Assembly (NCBI GenBank): GCA_003649715.1
Contig: QMSS01000026.1
Coordinates: forward strand, 1 to 13,545
Length of the DNA stretch: 13,545 nucleotides
DNA from: Thermoplasmata archaeon
Lineage (GTDB): Archaea; Thermoplasmatota; E2; DHVEG-1
Direction: 5' to 3'
Shown piece by piece: positions 6,498 to 13,540 of the stretch (positions are counted from its first letter, which is position 1; each line of letters starts with the position of its first letter). A model generated the notes under the pieces. It saw only the letters and a list, made by a program, of their open reading frames with translations. It made no database searches and was not told where the DNA came from. The translations under genes were made by a program, and so were the position numbers.

Positions 6498-7325
6498 ATG
6501 TTCCGCATATTTGGTAGAGTATTTAAAAGAAATAAGTCAAATCTAGAAATGAGTGAGAAAATGATAAGTTCTATATCGAACTATGAATTATCCACCCATA
6601 CAGATGGTAGACCTTCAAACACACTCATCACTAAAACAATCTTTTTCATGATATTTGCAGGTATATTCCTCTGGGGAGCTTATCTGTTATTCACTGCAAA
6701 ATGGCAGATCGAAACACCATTCATTGAATACTTACCCCCTATGTTCTTCATCTTTGGAATCATTTCGCTAATTGCAGGTATTGTAAATCTATCATTGTTA
6801 ACAATCAAAGTTAATGAAAAGGAGATAATGATCATCAGGGGAAATAACGAAAACCATATTCCTTGGGATAAAATTGAAGAGATAAGAAATACCATTACTT
6901 TCTTCAGTACTTTATCCACGATTGTATACAATTATGGTGTGGTTATAATCAAAACGAGAAGTAAAACATTTAAAATAAAAACCACAAAATTTCGATATTC
7001 ACAACTGAGAGAATTATTTATCAATTTGGCTCAACATGCAATAAAATTCAACAATATTATAATTAATGATGAATTAGGATGGCTTCCTGCTGAACTGAAA
7101 TCTACTGAAAATATCCGTTCTGGAGCAGAAGTTCGATTAAAAGAATATTCAATACTTTTAAGAATTGGAGGTATAATGATTGTAATTGGAGCTATTTCAT
7201 TTATTTTTATTCCTTTTATTCCAAATATTGCAGTATTAGGTGTTGTATTTTTATTTCTTGGACCGATGTGTGTGTTGACAGCATGGCTTGGAATTAATGA
7301 AGAAAAGAAAAAAATAGAACATTAA
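6498..7325 (+). CDS. Four-helix membrane protein with PH-like soluble segment, function unknown
   Basis: A 275-residue integral membrane protein that I do not recognise by name. A basic N-terminal cytoplasmic stretch (about 1-43) is followed by hydrophobic helices at about 45-66 and 79-101. A soluble segment (102-180) follows, then two more helices at about 219-241 and 244-266, and a charged tail (NEEKKKIEH). The soluble part reads as alternating beta strands: LTIKVNEKEIMII, then IPWDKIEEIR, then VVIIKTRSKTFKIKT, then a terminal helix (YSQLRELFINLAQHAIKF). A strand-rich segment with a conserved W-D-x-I-x-x-I after a pair of helices is typical of bacterial PH-like membrane proteins, so that fold is inferred. 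The gene stands alone with its own TATA box, no ribosome site, and is T-richer than its neighbours. It could be a stress or envelope protein, but nothing local shows this. Confidence 0.82.
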   Translation: MFRIFGRVFKRNKSNLEMSEKMISSISNYELSTHTDGRPSNTLITKTIFFMIFAGIFLWGAYLLFTAKWQIETPFIEYLPPMFFIFGIISLIAGIVNLSLLTIKVNEKEIMIIRGNNENHIPWDKIEEIRNTITFFSTLSTIVYNYGVVIIKTRSKTFKIKTTKFRYSQLRELFINLAQHAIKFNNIIINDELGWLPAELKSTENIRSGAEVRLKEYSILLRIGGIMIVIGAISFIFIPFIPNIAVLGVVFLFLGPMCVLTAWLGINEEKKKIEH

Positions 7326-7568
7326 ATAAGCCTCGAAAACTGGATCATATGGGATTATTATACTGACAGAATCTACTCCACATTTTTGGTAATCATCTCA
7401 AAGCTAGCCCATCCTCATAGTCACAAACATTTTTGTATCCCCCAAGCAAAAAATTAGATACCAAAAGGGTTGAGGATTTACTACTCAGTTTTTCAATCTA
7501 AGCCGTTATCTCTTTTTCAACCAAATCCTATTTCTATATGAAATCTGTTTACATCTTCTCAGCTACTT
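7326..7568. other. Intergenic region with several complementary segments
   Basis: No gene was found in these 243 bp. TTTTGGTA (7384-7391) is the exact complement of TACCAAAA (7459-7466). GGTTGA (7468-7473) complements TCAACC (7517-7522), and the adjoining GGATTT (7474-7479) complements AAATCC (7523-7528). These last two pairings cannot nest: they are either alternatives or form a pseudoknot. ACAAA (7423-7427) also pairs with TTTGT (7432-7436). It might hold a small RNA or the 3' end of the upstream transcript; chance pairing in AT-rich DNA cannot be excluded. Confidence 0.4.
7534..7540 (+). promoter_or_regulatory. TATA-like box of the kae1-bud32-rdgB operon
   Basis: CTATATG, centred about 32 nt before the kae1 ATG, would start the transcript near 7560-7565 and leave a leader of only a few bases. 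No ribosome site precedes the ATG, in agreement with leaderless or very short-leader initiation. Confidence 0.45.
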
Positions 7569-8567
7569 ATGATCTGCCTTGGCATAGAGGGAACAGCTCA
7601 TACCATCGGAATAGGCCTAGTAGAAGACATAAATGGAAGATGCCATATTCTGTCTAACGTAATAAAGATCTATAAACCAAAACATGGTGGTGGCATACAT
7701 CCCCGTGAAGCAGCTAATCATCATGCCACATATGTGGCTGATCTCATCAAAGAATCCATTAAAAAAGCAGATATCGAGTATGCAGATATAGACCTAGTCG
7801 CATTTTCAAAAGGACCTGGACTCGGGCCGTGTCTCAGAACAGCTGCCACAGCAGCACGGGCTCTATCACTATCACTGAACAAACCAATCATGGGTGTCAA
7901 CCATTGCGTTGCTCATCTTGAAATAGGACGTGGAACAATAGAAAAATGCAGAGATCCTGTTTTGCTCTATGTATCAGGAGCAAACACACAAGTCATAGCA
8001 TTCGCAGAAGGAAAATACCGAGTATTCGGCGAAACTCTGGACATCGGCATAGGTAACTGCCTCGACAAGTTTGGAAGATACATTGGATTGGATTTTCCCT
8101 GCGGACCAAAGATTGAAAAACTAGCGGAAAAAGGAAAACAGTACCTAGAACTTCCCTATTCGATAAAGGGTATGGACATTGCATTTTCAGGTTTACTGAC
8201 AGCTGCAGAACAATATGTAAAACATGGAAAAAAAATTGAGGACATATGTTACTCCATTCAGGAGACCACCTTCGCTGCATTGACAGAGGTAACAGAAAGA
8301 GCAATGGCTCACACAGAAAAAGATGAGGTTTTGCTAGGAGGAGGAGTAGCCTGCAACAAAAGACTACGTGAAATGGTAAAAACTATGGCACAGGAGAGAG
8401 ATGCACATTTTTTTGTACCATCACACGATCTATGTGTCGACAATGGAGCCATGATAGCATGGCTTGGACTTCTAATGTACAAAAGCGGAATAAGAATGAA
8501 TGTTGAAAACAGCCATATTGATCAACGTTTTAGAACAGACAGGGTGGATGTGAGCTGGCGTGACTGA
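7569..8567 (+). CDS. kae1: KEOPS complex subunit Kae1 (tRNA t6A37 threonylcarbamoyltransferase)
   Basis: Kae1 (TsaD/Qri7 family) is the catalytic subunit of KEOPS. It transfers the threonylcarbamoyl group to A37 of ANN-decoding tRNAs in the cytoplasm. The 332 residues match unfused archaeal Kae1. The ASKHA ATPase fold starts MICLGIEGTAHT; GPGLGPCLRTA follows at about 82-92. The metal-binding motif NHCVAHLE gives H112 and H116, and the other expected metal ligands are Y134 (LLYVSGANTQ) and D291 (CVDNGAMIAW). DIAFSGLL and LLGGGVACNKRL are the remaining family motifs. The ATG at 7569 lacks a ribosome site and sits shortly after a TATA-like box. The TGA stop lies within the first codons of bud32 (8-bp overlap, different frame). 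In many euryarchaea Kae1 and Bud32 are one fused protein; here they are separate. Confidence 0.97.
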   Translation: MICLGIEGTAHTIGIGLVEDINGRCHILSNVIKIYKPKHGGGIHPREAANHHATYVADLIKESIKKADIEYADIDLVAFSKGPGLGPCLRTAATAARALSLSLNKPIMGVNHCVAHLEIGRGTIEKCRDPVLLYVSGANTQVIAFAEGKYRVFGETLDIGIGNCLDKFGRYIGLDFPCGPKIEKLAEKGKQYLELPYSIKGMDIAFSGLLTAAEQYVKHGKKIEDICYSIQETTFAALTEVTERAMAHTEKDEVLLGGGVACNKRLREMVKTMAQERDAHFFVPSHDLCVDNGAMIAWLGLLMYKSGIRMNVENSHIDQRFRTDRVDVSWRD

Positions 8568-9189
8568 AAAAAAAATGATATATAGGGGAGCTGAAGCTGA
8601 AATCCTCCTTTCAGAGTTCATGAACATAAAGGTTGTTCAAAAAAAAAGGATACCCAAGAAATATCGGATAAAAGAAATCGATACACTCCTAATATCCTAC
8701 AGAACAAAGGAAGAAGCAAGACTTATGACAGAGGCACGAACACATGGCGTAGCAGTCCCAATAATATATGATATCGACCTAGAAAACGGCGTCATCACCA
8801 TGGAATACTTAGATGGCAAACGAATAAAGGACATAATAGAAGATGTAGATGAAAAGGAACGAAAAAAAATCTGTAGAATGATTGGAGAAAGCATAGCAAA
8901 ACTTCACAACAATGATATCATACATGGAGACATAACAACCTCAAACATGATACTCAAAAACAGTAGAATACATTTCATCGATTTTGGACTAGGATGCAAG
9001 GATGGAGAAATAGAGGCAAAAGGTGTGGATCTACACGTTCTAATGGAGGCATTCAACTCAACACATGCCCGTTACCCCAAATGTTTCAACTACGTACTTG
9101 ATGGATATAAAAAGGAGTTCAAAGGAGATGTCAAACTTGTTGTTAAAAAGATAGAGGACATAGTCAGAAGAGGAAGGTATAGAAGATGA
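8560..9189 (+). CDS. bud32: KEOPS complex kinase/ATPase subunit Bud32
   Basis: Bud32 (PRPK family) is a small atypical protein kinase/ATPase that binds Kae1 and is needed for t6A formation. It has 209 residues, typical for the stand-alone form. The N-terminal lobe starts YRGAEAEI and contains the KxRxPKxYRIxEID segment (29-41) with the presumed ATP-contacting lysines. The catalytic loop IHGDITTSN (121-129) has D124, and the metal-binding DFG is at 141-143. KGVDLHVL, the Bud32 signature, follows at 154-161, and the C-terminus is basic (RRGRYRR), as usual. The GTG start at 8560 overlaps kae1 by 8 bp; an in-frame ATG at 8575 is a possible alternative. The stop overlaps the rdgB start as ATGA, so the three genes are very probably one operon with coupled translation. 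Confidence 0.96.
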   Translation: MTEKKMIYRGAEAEILLSEFMNIKVVQKKRIPKKYRIKEIDTLLISYRTKEEARLMTEARTHGVAVPIIYDIDLENGVITMEYLDGKRIKDIIEDVDEKERKKICRMIGESIAKLHNNDIIHGDITTSNMILKNSRIHFIDFGLGCKDGEIEAKGVDLHVLMEAFNSTHARYPKCFNYVLDGYKKEFKGDVKLVVKKIEDIVRRGRYRR

Positions 9190-9755
9190 AAAAACTATAC
9201 TTCATAACTAGTAACAGAGGAAAGTTTATTGAGGCAAAACAAAAAATAGAACCATTAGGCATAAAACTGTTTCAAAAAAACCTAGGATACCCTGAGATTC
9301 AGGTAGATACATTGGAGGAGGTTGTACAATATGGAATACAGTATCTAGAAAAAATCTTTCCGCACAGCTTCATCATAGAAGATGCAGGTCTCTTCATAAA
9401 CAAGCTGAATGGATTCCCTGGTGTTTACTCCTCATATGTATATCATACCATAGGATGTCAAGGTATTCTAAAGCTTTTAGATAAAACAGGTATGGGGAGA
9501 CGAACAGCAGTTTTTAGATCAGTATATGGCTATAAGGAACCAGGTAAAAAATCTATGCTGTTTAAAGGAGAGATCTATGGAAAAATCAGCATTTCTGAGA
9601 AGGGGAAAAATGGGTTTGGGTATGATCCAATATTTATCCCTGATAAAGCCACAAAGACCTTTGCTCAGATGACTCTGGATGAAAAAAATACTTGGTCACA
9701 CCGAGGCAAGGCATTAGAAAAACTAGTTGGATTTTTGAGCAAAAAAATAGATTAG
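9186..9755 (+). CDS. rdgB: XTP/dITP diphosphatase (RdgB/HAM1 family)
   Basis: A house-cleaning pyrophosphatase that hydrolyses non-canonical purine triphosphates (XTP, ITP, dITP) to monophosphates, keeping them out of RNA and DNA. It has 189 residues, the standard size. Family motifs appear in order: FITSNRGKF at 6-14 (substrate loop SNxxK), EDAGLF at 66-70 with D67 as a likely metal ligand, GFPGVYSSY at 77-84, FGYDPIF at 144-150, and KNTWSHRGKALEKL at 167-180. Its ATG overlaps the bud32 stop (ATGA), so it is the last gene of the kae1-bud32-rdgB operon. A neighbouring HAM1-family gene next to KEOPS subunits is, to my recollection, a recurrent archaeal arrangement. T-runs at 9779-9783 and in the following 40 bp probably end the transcript. 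Confidence 0.96.
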   Translation: MKKLYFITSNRGKFIEAKQKIEPLGIKLFQKNLGYPEIQVDTLEEVVQYGIQYLEKIFPHSFIIEDAGLFINKLNGFPGVYSSYVYHTIGCQGILKLLDKTGMGRRTAVFRSVYGYKEPGKKSMLFKGEIYGKISISEKGKNGFGYDPIFIPDKATKTFAQMTLDEKNTWSHRGKALEKLVGFLSKKID

Positions 9756-9830
9756 AAAAAAGATTGCCTCTCAAAAAATTTTTAAGTACCACTCTTTTCT
9801 CATTTAACCTAAAATTTTTAACAATAGAAA

Positions 9831-9838
9831 CTTTTAAG
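9831..9838 (+). promoter_or_regulatory. TATA-like box of the two-helix membrane protein gene
   Basis: CTTTTAAG is centred about 28 nt before the ATG at 9863, with no ribosome site between. This again fits a leaderless transcript. The AT-rich stretch 9756-9830 carries T-rich segments that would serve as the terminator for the preceding operon. Confidence 0.4.
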
Positions 9839-9862
9839 AACACATGGATATAACATATTTGA

Positions 9863-10345
9863 ATGGGCAATGTCATGGTTGAAGAAGATAAATATCATAT
9901 CAAAAAGTTAGACGAAGAGGAACTCAGGCTTAAATCAAAATATGTGAGATGGTCAAAACTGATACTGATACTCTCTCTTATCTACGTCGTCTGGGTTTTT
10001 TTTGTTGTCATAAGTGTTTATTTTCTGGGTATGGGATATAACTGGGCTTTTATGACCATGGACAACTGGATACTTTCATCCATTGTTCTAACATGTTTTT
10101 TTATAATATTGGAGATAGTTTTCCTTTTTCATATCCAGATTGTTAAGAGAGAGAGACGTGAGAAAGAAAAACCTCAGCCCATGTTTTACAGAGGACGGAA
10201 ACTACATGTTTATACCTATCCTGAGACTGCTAAGGGGGGTGTTTTCAGTAGAACCTATATCCCTATCGATGATGACAATGTGCTGCGTTTGAGAACTCTT
10301 ATTGTCTCTGCTAAGGAGATATGGAAGAGGAAAAGGATTGACTGA
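9863..10345 (+). CDS. Two-helix membrane protein of unknown function
   Basis: A 160-residue protein I do not recognise. The N-terminal 30 residues are highly charged (EEDKYHIKKLDEEELRLK) and probably helical. Two hydrophobic helices follow at about 32-55 and 69-92, joined by a short loop with aromatic residues (GMGYNWAFMTMDNW). The basic stretch after the second helix (KRERREKEK) predicts that both ends face the cytoplasm. The C-terminal 50 residues form a small soluble segment (MFYRGRKLHVYTYPETAKGG, then YIPIDDDNVLRLRTLI) ending in a basic helix (KEIWKRKRID). The start at 9863 fits the TATA-like box at 9831-9838; an in-frame ATG at 9875 is an alternative. It converges with top6A, its stop lying 19 bp from that of top6A. 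It could be a small assembly or regulatory membrane protein, but nothing confirms that. Confidence 0.78.
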   Translation: MGNVMVEEDKYHIKKLDEEELRLKSKYVRWSKLILILSLIYVVWVFFVVISVYFLGMGYNWAFMTMDNWILSSIVLTCFFIILEIVFLFHIQIVKRERREKEKPQPMFYRGRKLHVYTYPETAKGGVFSRTYIPIDDDNVLRLRTLIVSAKEIWKRKRID

Positions 10346-10373
10346 AAAAAACATTGATTTTAGTTTATTTTTT
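10345..10373. terminator. Bidirectional T-rich terminator between converging genes
   Basis: On the + strand T4 (10358-10361) and T6 (10368-10373) follow the membrane-protein stop, the second lying inside the end of top6A. On the minus strand T7 (10351-10345) follows the top6A stop. Archaeal RNA polymerase terminates at such T-runs without needing a hairpin. Confidence 0.5.
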
Positions 10374-11462
10374 GTATATCCCCACTTCAGCTAGTTTTTC
10401 TGGTAGATAGGTGTCCGTTACATAGTCCAGCCCATATTTTGCAAGTGCTTGTTGTTCTGATTTTTTACCAAGATTTAGCTGTAGTTTTATTTCGTGTTTC
10501 CAGAAGGGGTCTTGGAATCTGGGATCTGCTAATTCGCTTTTTAGAGCTTTTATGTCTTCTTTTGTGAGTTTGTCGGTGGGTAGCTTGTAGTTTTCGATGT
10601 CTGATGGTGTGACTCCTAGAAACTGTGATGCCGGTGTTGCTAGGTACTCTGATATATGTGCTGTTTTTATGGCGCCATATGCTATACTAGCGAAAATCCG
10701 ATAGCTCCATGGATCGCAGTCTGTGAAAACTAGGACAGGTAGGTTTTTTTCTTCGTTTAATCTTTTGATGAATCTTCTAGTTGATCGCGCGGGTTGTCCT
10801 TTTAGATGAATCAGTATAGCATTGTGTGTTTCATCAAAGTTGTTTTCAGCTAATCTGTCGAACATACCACCAGTTTCTATTGCTAGTATAAAGTCTGCGT
10901 TTACATTTTTGAATGATATTTTTTCTGGTTCTACATTGTATGGTATGGAGTATCCTGCATCGCCTACATCATCTTGACAGTGTATCTTTTTTTTGGTGCC
11001 ATTTCGTGTTACTTCTTCGATGGTGATGTCTCCTATTATTCTTGCTCCGTCCTCTTCTGGTCGGAGTTTGAAGTCTTCTCTCATGCATCTGGTTATGACT
11101 TCTAGGTCTTCTGCAAGTAGGTCTGATTCTTGTTGTGAGTTGAATTTTGCTAGGTTCCATCCCTCAGATATGTAGTACATTTCTCTTAGTGTAGATGATT
11201 TGTTGGTTTTTATCATGCTTTTTATGAATTCTATCATGTACATTGTTCTGAGAAGCATGTTGGCTCCGTCTAGGGATTTAGCTGAGCGTTCGGCAGTGTT
11301 TTTGCCGTATTTCCATACATTTAGTTTTTCATCAAATCTTATGTTTGATTTGGCACGTGTTGGCAGTCTTATGAATGGTATTTCGTTGTTTATGAGGTCA
11401 TTGTAGATCTTTGCTGCTATACCATCTAGTTTTTCTATCACATGTGTGTAGTCACGCATCAT
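10365..11462 (-). CDS. top6A: DNA topoisomerase VI subunit A
   Basis: The catalytic subunit of the type IIB topoisomerase VI, related to Spo11. It makes the double-strand break with a covalent tyrosyl-DNA link and decatenates and relaxes DNA. It has 365 residues, normal for the family. The winged-helix (5Y-CAP) part carries STLREMYYISEGW, with Y97 as the predicted attacking tyrosine (second Y of the motif, as in Spo11). The TOPRIM domain shows E196 (LAIETGGMFDRL) and D248/D250 (VFTDCDPWSYRIF). DPFWKHEIKLQLNLGKKSEQQAL near the C-terminus is also typical. The gene starts 6 bp after the top6B stop; the ribosome site GGGAG lies within the end of top6B, and a second ATG follows immediately. The two genes are certainly one operon in the usual archaeal B-A order. 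Confidence 0.97.
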   Translation of the reverse strand: MMRDYTHVIEKLDGIAAKIYNDLINNEIPFIRLPTRAKSNIRFDEKLNVWKYGKNTAERSAKSLDGANMLLRTMYMIEFIKSMIKTNKSSTLREMYYISEGWNLAKFNSQQESDLLAEDLEVITRCMREDFKLRPEEDGARIIGDITIEEVTRNGTKKKIHCQDDVGDAGYSIPYNVEPEKISFKNVNADFILAIETGGMFDRLAENNFDETHNAILIHLKGQPARSTRRFIKRLNEEKNLPVLVFTDCDPWSYRIFASIAYGAIKTAHISEYLATPASQFLGVTPSDIENYKLPTDKLTKEDIKALKSELADPRFQDPFWKHEIKLQLNLGKKSEQQALAKYGLDYVTDTYLPEKLAEVGIYKK

Positions 11463-11468
11463 GTTTTT

Positions 11469-13424
11469 CTATTCTCCCTCCCATTTGTCTGCGCCTATAA
11501 CATAAGCGGGGTTAATGTTCTCTACATACAGGTCGTTTTCGTCAAAGTCTCCTTTGTTTAGGCCTGCTAGTTCGAAGTATACGTCTACCTTGTTTGCTGG
11601 TGGTATTGTGTCTAGTCTCCATTTTATGTAGTTTTTTGTTATTTTCACTGGTTTAGGAGTTACTGTTCCCACAACTGCGTCTTCTGGTATTACTGCGTAG
11701 AGGTTGAATCTTTGCGGTTTACGTTTGTAGTTTACTATCATGATTGTGCTTTTGGTGATGTATCCTGGTTCTCGTTCTCTATCTATTGGATGTGTATCTG
11801 CTGATGGTAATGTTGTTTGTGTTGGATGATGTTTTTCTGGATTTATTATCTTCTCGTATTCGATGAGATCTTCTATCCATACAACATCCATGATTTTTGT
11901 GATGATGTTATCAAGTATAGGTATGGGCTTGTTTAGCATGCCTGCTGATTTTTTTGCTATTTCAGGTAGGATTTTTGTGATGAGCTCGAATTTTTCTCGT
12001 GTCTTTGCTCTACGTACTTTTTTGTGTATGTGGCTCTGCATTTTACGTGCGCATTCTCTGAACGCTAATTTTATTTCGTTTTCAATCTCAGGTATGTCTG
12101 CTATAGCCTCTTTGCTTTCAGAGGTGAAGGGTATGAGTGTGGATGACACATGTGTTAGGAATATGGCGGGGCCAATCGGTATTCCCTTTCCATTAGGTTG
12201 TTCTAGACCATATCTACGCCAGTCGATGTCTGATATCGCAGATGTAGAGACACAGTCTCCCTGCTGGTATAGTAGGGGTACTCTGTTGGCAAAACGTAGT
12301 AGTTTAACCGGTTTGTCCTTCGGCAGGCTTCCTCCATAGACAACACCTACTTCTACTTGGAAGGGGTTGCCTGAGTATACTGATGGTGGACGTGTGGCTG
12401 TGACGATAAACTCTGGGGAGATATCCTTTGTTTCATGTTTTAGACTTCTTTTGATGAGTGTTTCGCCTATGGGCGACAGGCAGTCGGTGGATGGAGCCAT
12501 TATCTTTACTTTTTTGAATGCCTGGTGTAATGCCAGAAATTGTTCTCTTGTCATTTTTTTAGGATCAAGGTTTTTGTCTAACTGAGCAGTTTCGCATACT
12601 GCATTGGTGGTTCTTTCTCCCATGCTGCTGAACTCTTTTTTTAGAAATGCTGAGAGTTTTCTGCTGTTTGTGTGTTTAGCCATTTTTATAAGTGTTCCAA
12701 GTTCGATTCCATGTGGATGCGGCTTTATCTCCACGCTTTTTCTGGGAAGTATATCTGTAGTTCGCTCAAAAACATGTTTTGTTCCGTCGGGTTCTCTGAA
12801 AACTATCTGTGCATGTGGGTTTACTATGGAGGTACTCTGCAGATAGTCGTAGACAAATCGTCTGCCACGCGTATAATCTGCTACAATGTTTACCTCTATA
12901 CGTGTTCCAGTGGGTTTGTCCCAATGTATTATATCTTCATTTAGTATCTCAGGACGGTTTTTGTTTGTGTCAATTGCTAGCTCCATGACAACTGCAGGTC
13001 TATCTTCTTTTATTTTTGATATGATCCTGGTGTGTTTACCTGTAGTTAGTTGCCCATATAGAACCACGGCTGATATGCCTATTCCCTGTTGTCCTCTGCT
13101 TTGTCTTATAGCATGGAAGCGTGAGCCGTACAGCAGTCTTCCGAAGATGTGAGGTATTTGTTGTTTTATGATACCTGGCCCATTGTCTTCTACAATGATT
13201 TTACATTCACCATCTTCGTGATTCCTTATCTCAACATTGATATCTGGTAGAATGCCTACTTCTTCACATGCATCCAGGCTGTTATCAACTCCTTCTTTTA
13301 CACTGGTTATTAATGCTCTTGTTGGGTTACCAAAACCTAGTATATGTTTGTTCCGTTCGAAGAACTCTGCTACCGAGATTTCTTTTTGTTTTTTAGCTAA
13401 CTCATAGGCAGCTATTTTGCTCAA
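11469..13424 (-). CDS. top6B: DNA topoisomerase VI subunit B
   Basis: The ATPase subunit of topoisomerase VI, which dimerises on ATP binding and drives strand passage. From the TTG at 13424 it has 651 residues. The GHKL domain has VKEGVDNSLDA (N-box, E44 and N48), DNGPGI at 80-85 and SRGQQGIGISA at about 109-119. An H2TH region and the transducer follow, with DCLSPIGE, SGNPFQVEVGVVYGG and FTSESKEAI, where K438 is the expected switch lysine. A C-terminal beta-sandwich (about 558-651), as in Methanosarcina, comes after a Pro/His/Thr-rich linker (about 528-555). The TTG was chosen because AGGAGG sits 10 nt upstream and the resulting start (M)SKIAAYELAKKQKEISVAEFF lines up with my memory of methanosarcinal Top6B. 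An ATG at 13463 would add 13 residues (IKKLEDLGGG...) and has only a weak AGAGA upstream. Confidence 0.95.
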   Translation of the reverse strand: MSKIAAYELAKKQKEISVAEFFERNKHILGFGNPTRALITSVKEGVDNSLDACEEVGILPDINVEIRNHEDGECKIIVEDNGPGIIKQQIPHIFGRLLYGSRFHAIRQSRGQQGIGISAVVLYGQLTTGKHTRIISKIKEDRPAVVMELAIDTNKNRPEILNEDIIHWDKPTGTRIEVNIVADYTRGRRFVYDYLQSTSIVNPHAQIVFREPDGTKHVFERTTDILPRKSVEIKPHPHGIELGTLIKMAKHTNSRKLSAFLKKEFSSMGERTTNAVCETAQLDKNLDPKKMTREQFLALHQAFKKVKIMAPSTDCLSPIGETLIKRSLKHETKDISPEFIVTATRPPSVYSGNPFQVEVGVVYGGSLPKDKPVKLLRFANRVPLLYQQGDCVSTSAISDIDWRRYGLEQPNGKGIPIGPAIFLTHVSSTLIPFTSESKEAIADIPEIENEIKLAFRECARKMQSHIHKKVRRAKTREKFELITKILPEIAKKSAGMLNKPIPILDNIITKIMDVVWIEDLIEYEKIINPEKHHPTQTTLPSADTHPIDREREPGYITKSTIMIVNYKRKPQRFNLYAVIPEDAVVGTVTPKPVKITKNYIKWRLDTIPPANKVDVYFELAGLNKGDFDENDLYVENINPAYVIGADKWEGE

Positions 13425-13434
13425 TTGTTTTCCC

Positions 13435-13440
13435 CCTCCT
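13435..13440 (-). promoter_or_regulatory. Shine-Dalgarno site that decides the top6B start
   Basis: AGGAGG on the minus strand lies 10 nt before the TTG at 13424. It is the strongest ribosome site in the window, and in the longer reading would merely encode part of LGGG. Confidence 0.6.
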
Positions 13441-13530
13441 AAATCCTCCAATTTTTTGATCATTTTTCTCTAAAGGTGACACAATTCAAGGTAAGACCCT
13501 CAGATAGTTTTTATCATCAAGTATACATAG

Positions 13531-13540
13531 CTATATACAA
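13531..13540 (-). promoter_or_regulatory. Candidate TATA box of the top6BA operon
   Basis: TTGTATATAG on the minus strand would start a transcript around 13505-13512, leaving a leader of about 85 nt before the TTG start. A second AT-rich candidate, TATACTTG, lies nearby, so exact placement is uncertain. Confidence 0.4.

Noticed and set aside
11863..12339. 158-codon + strand frame antisense to top6B
   Set aside because: Top6B is unambiguous here; the antisense frame is hydrophobic shadow sequence with no promoter or ribosome site.
13500..13519. C/D-box sRNA-like TGATGA ... CTGA on the minus strand upstream of top6B
   Set aside because: The first base of box C is wrong and no second C'/D pair follows at the usual distance; more likely chance in the top6B leader.
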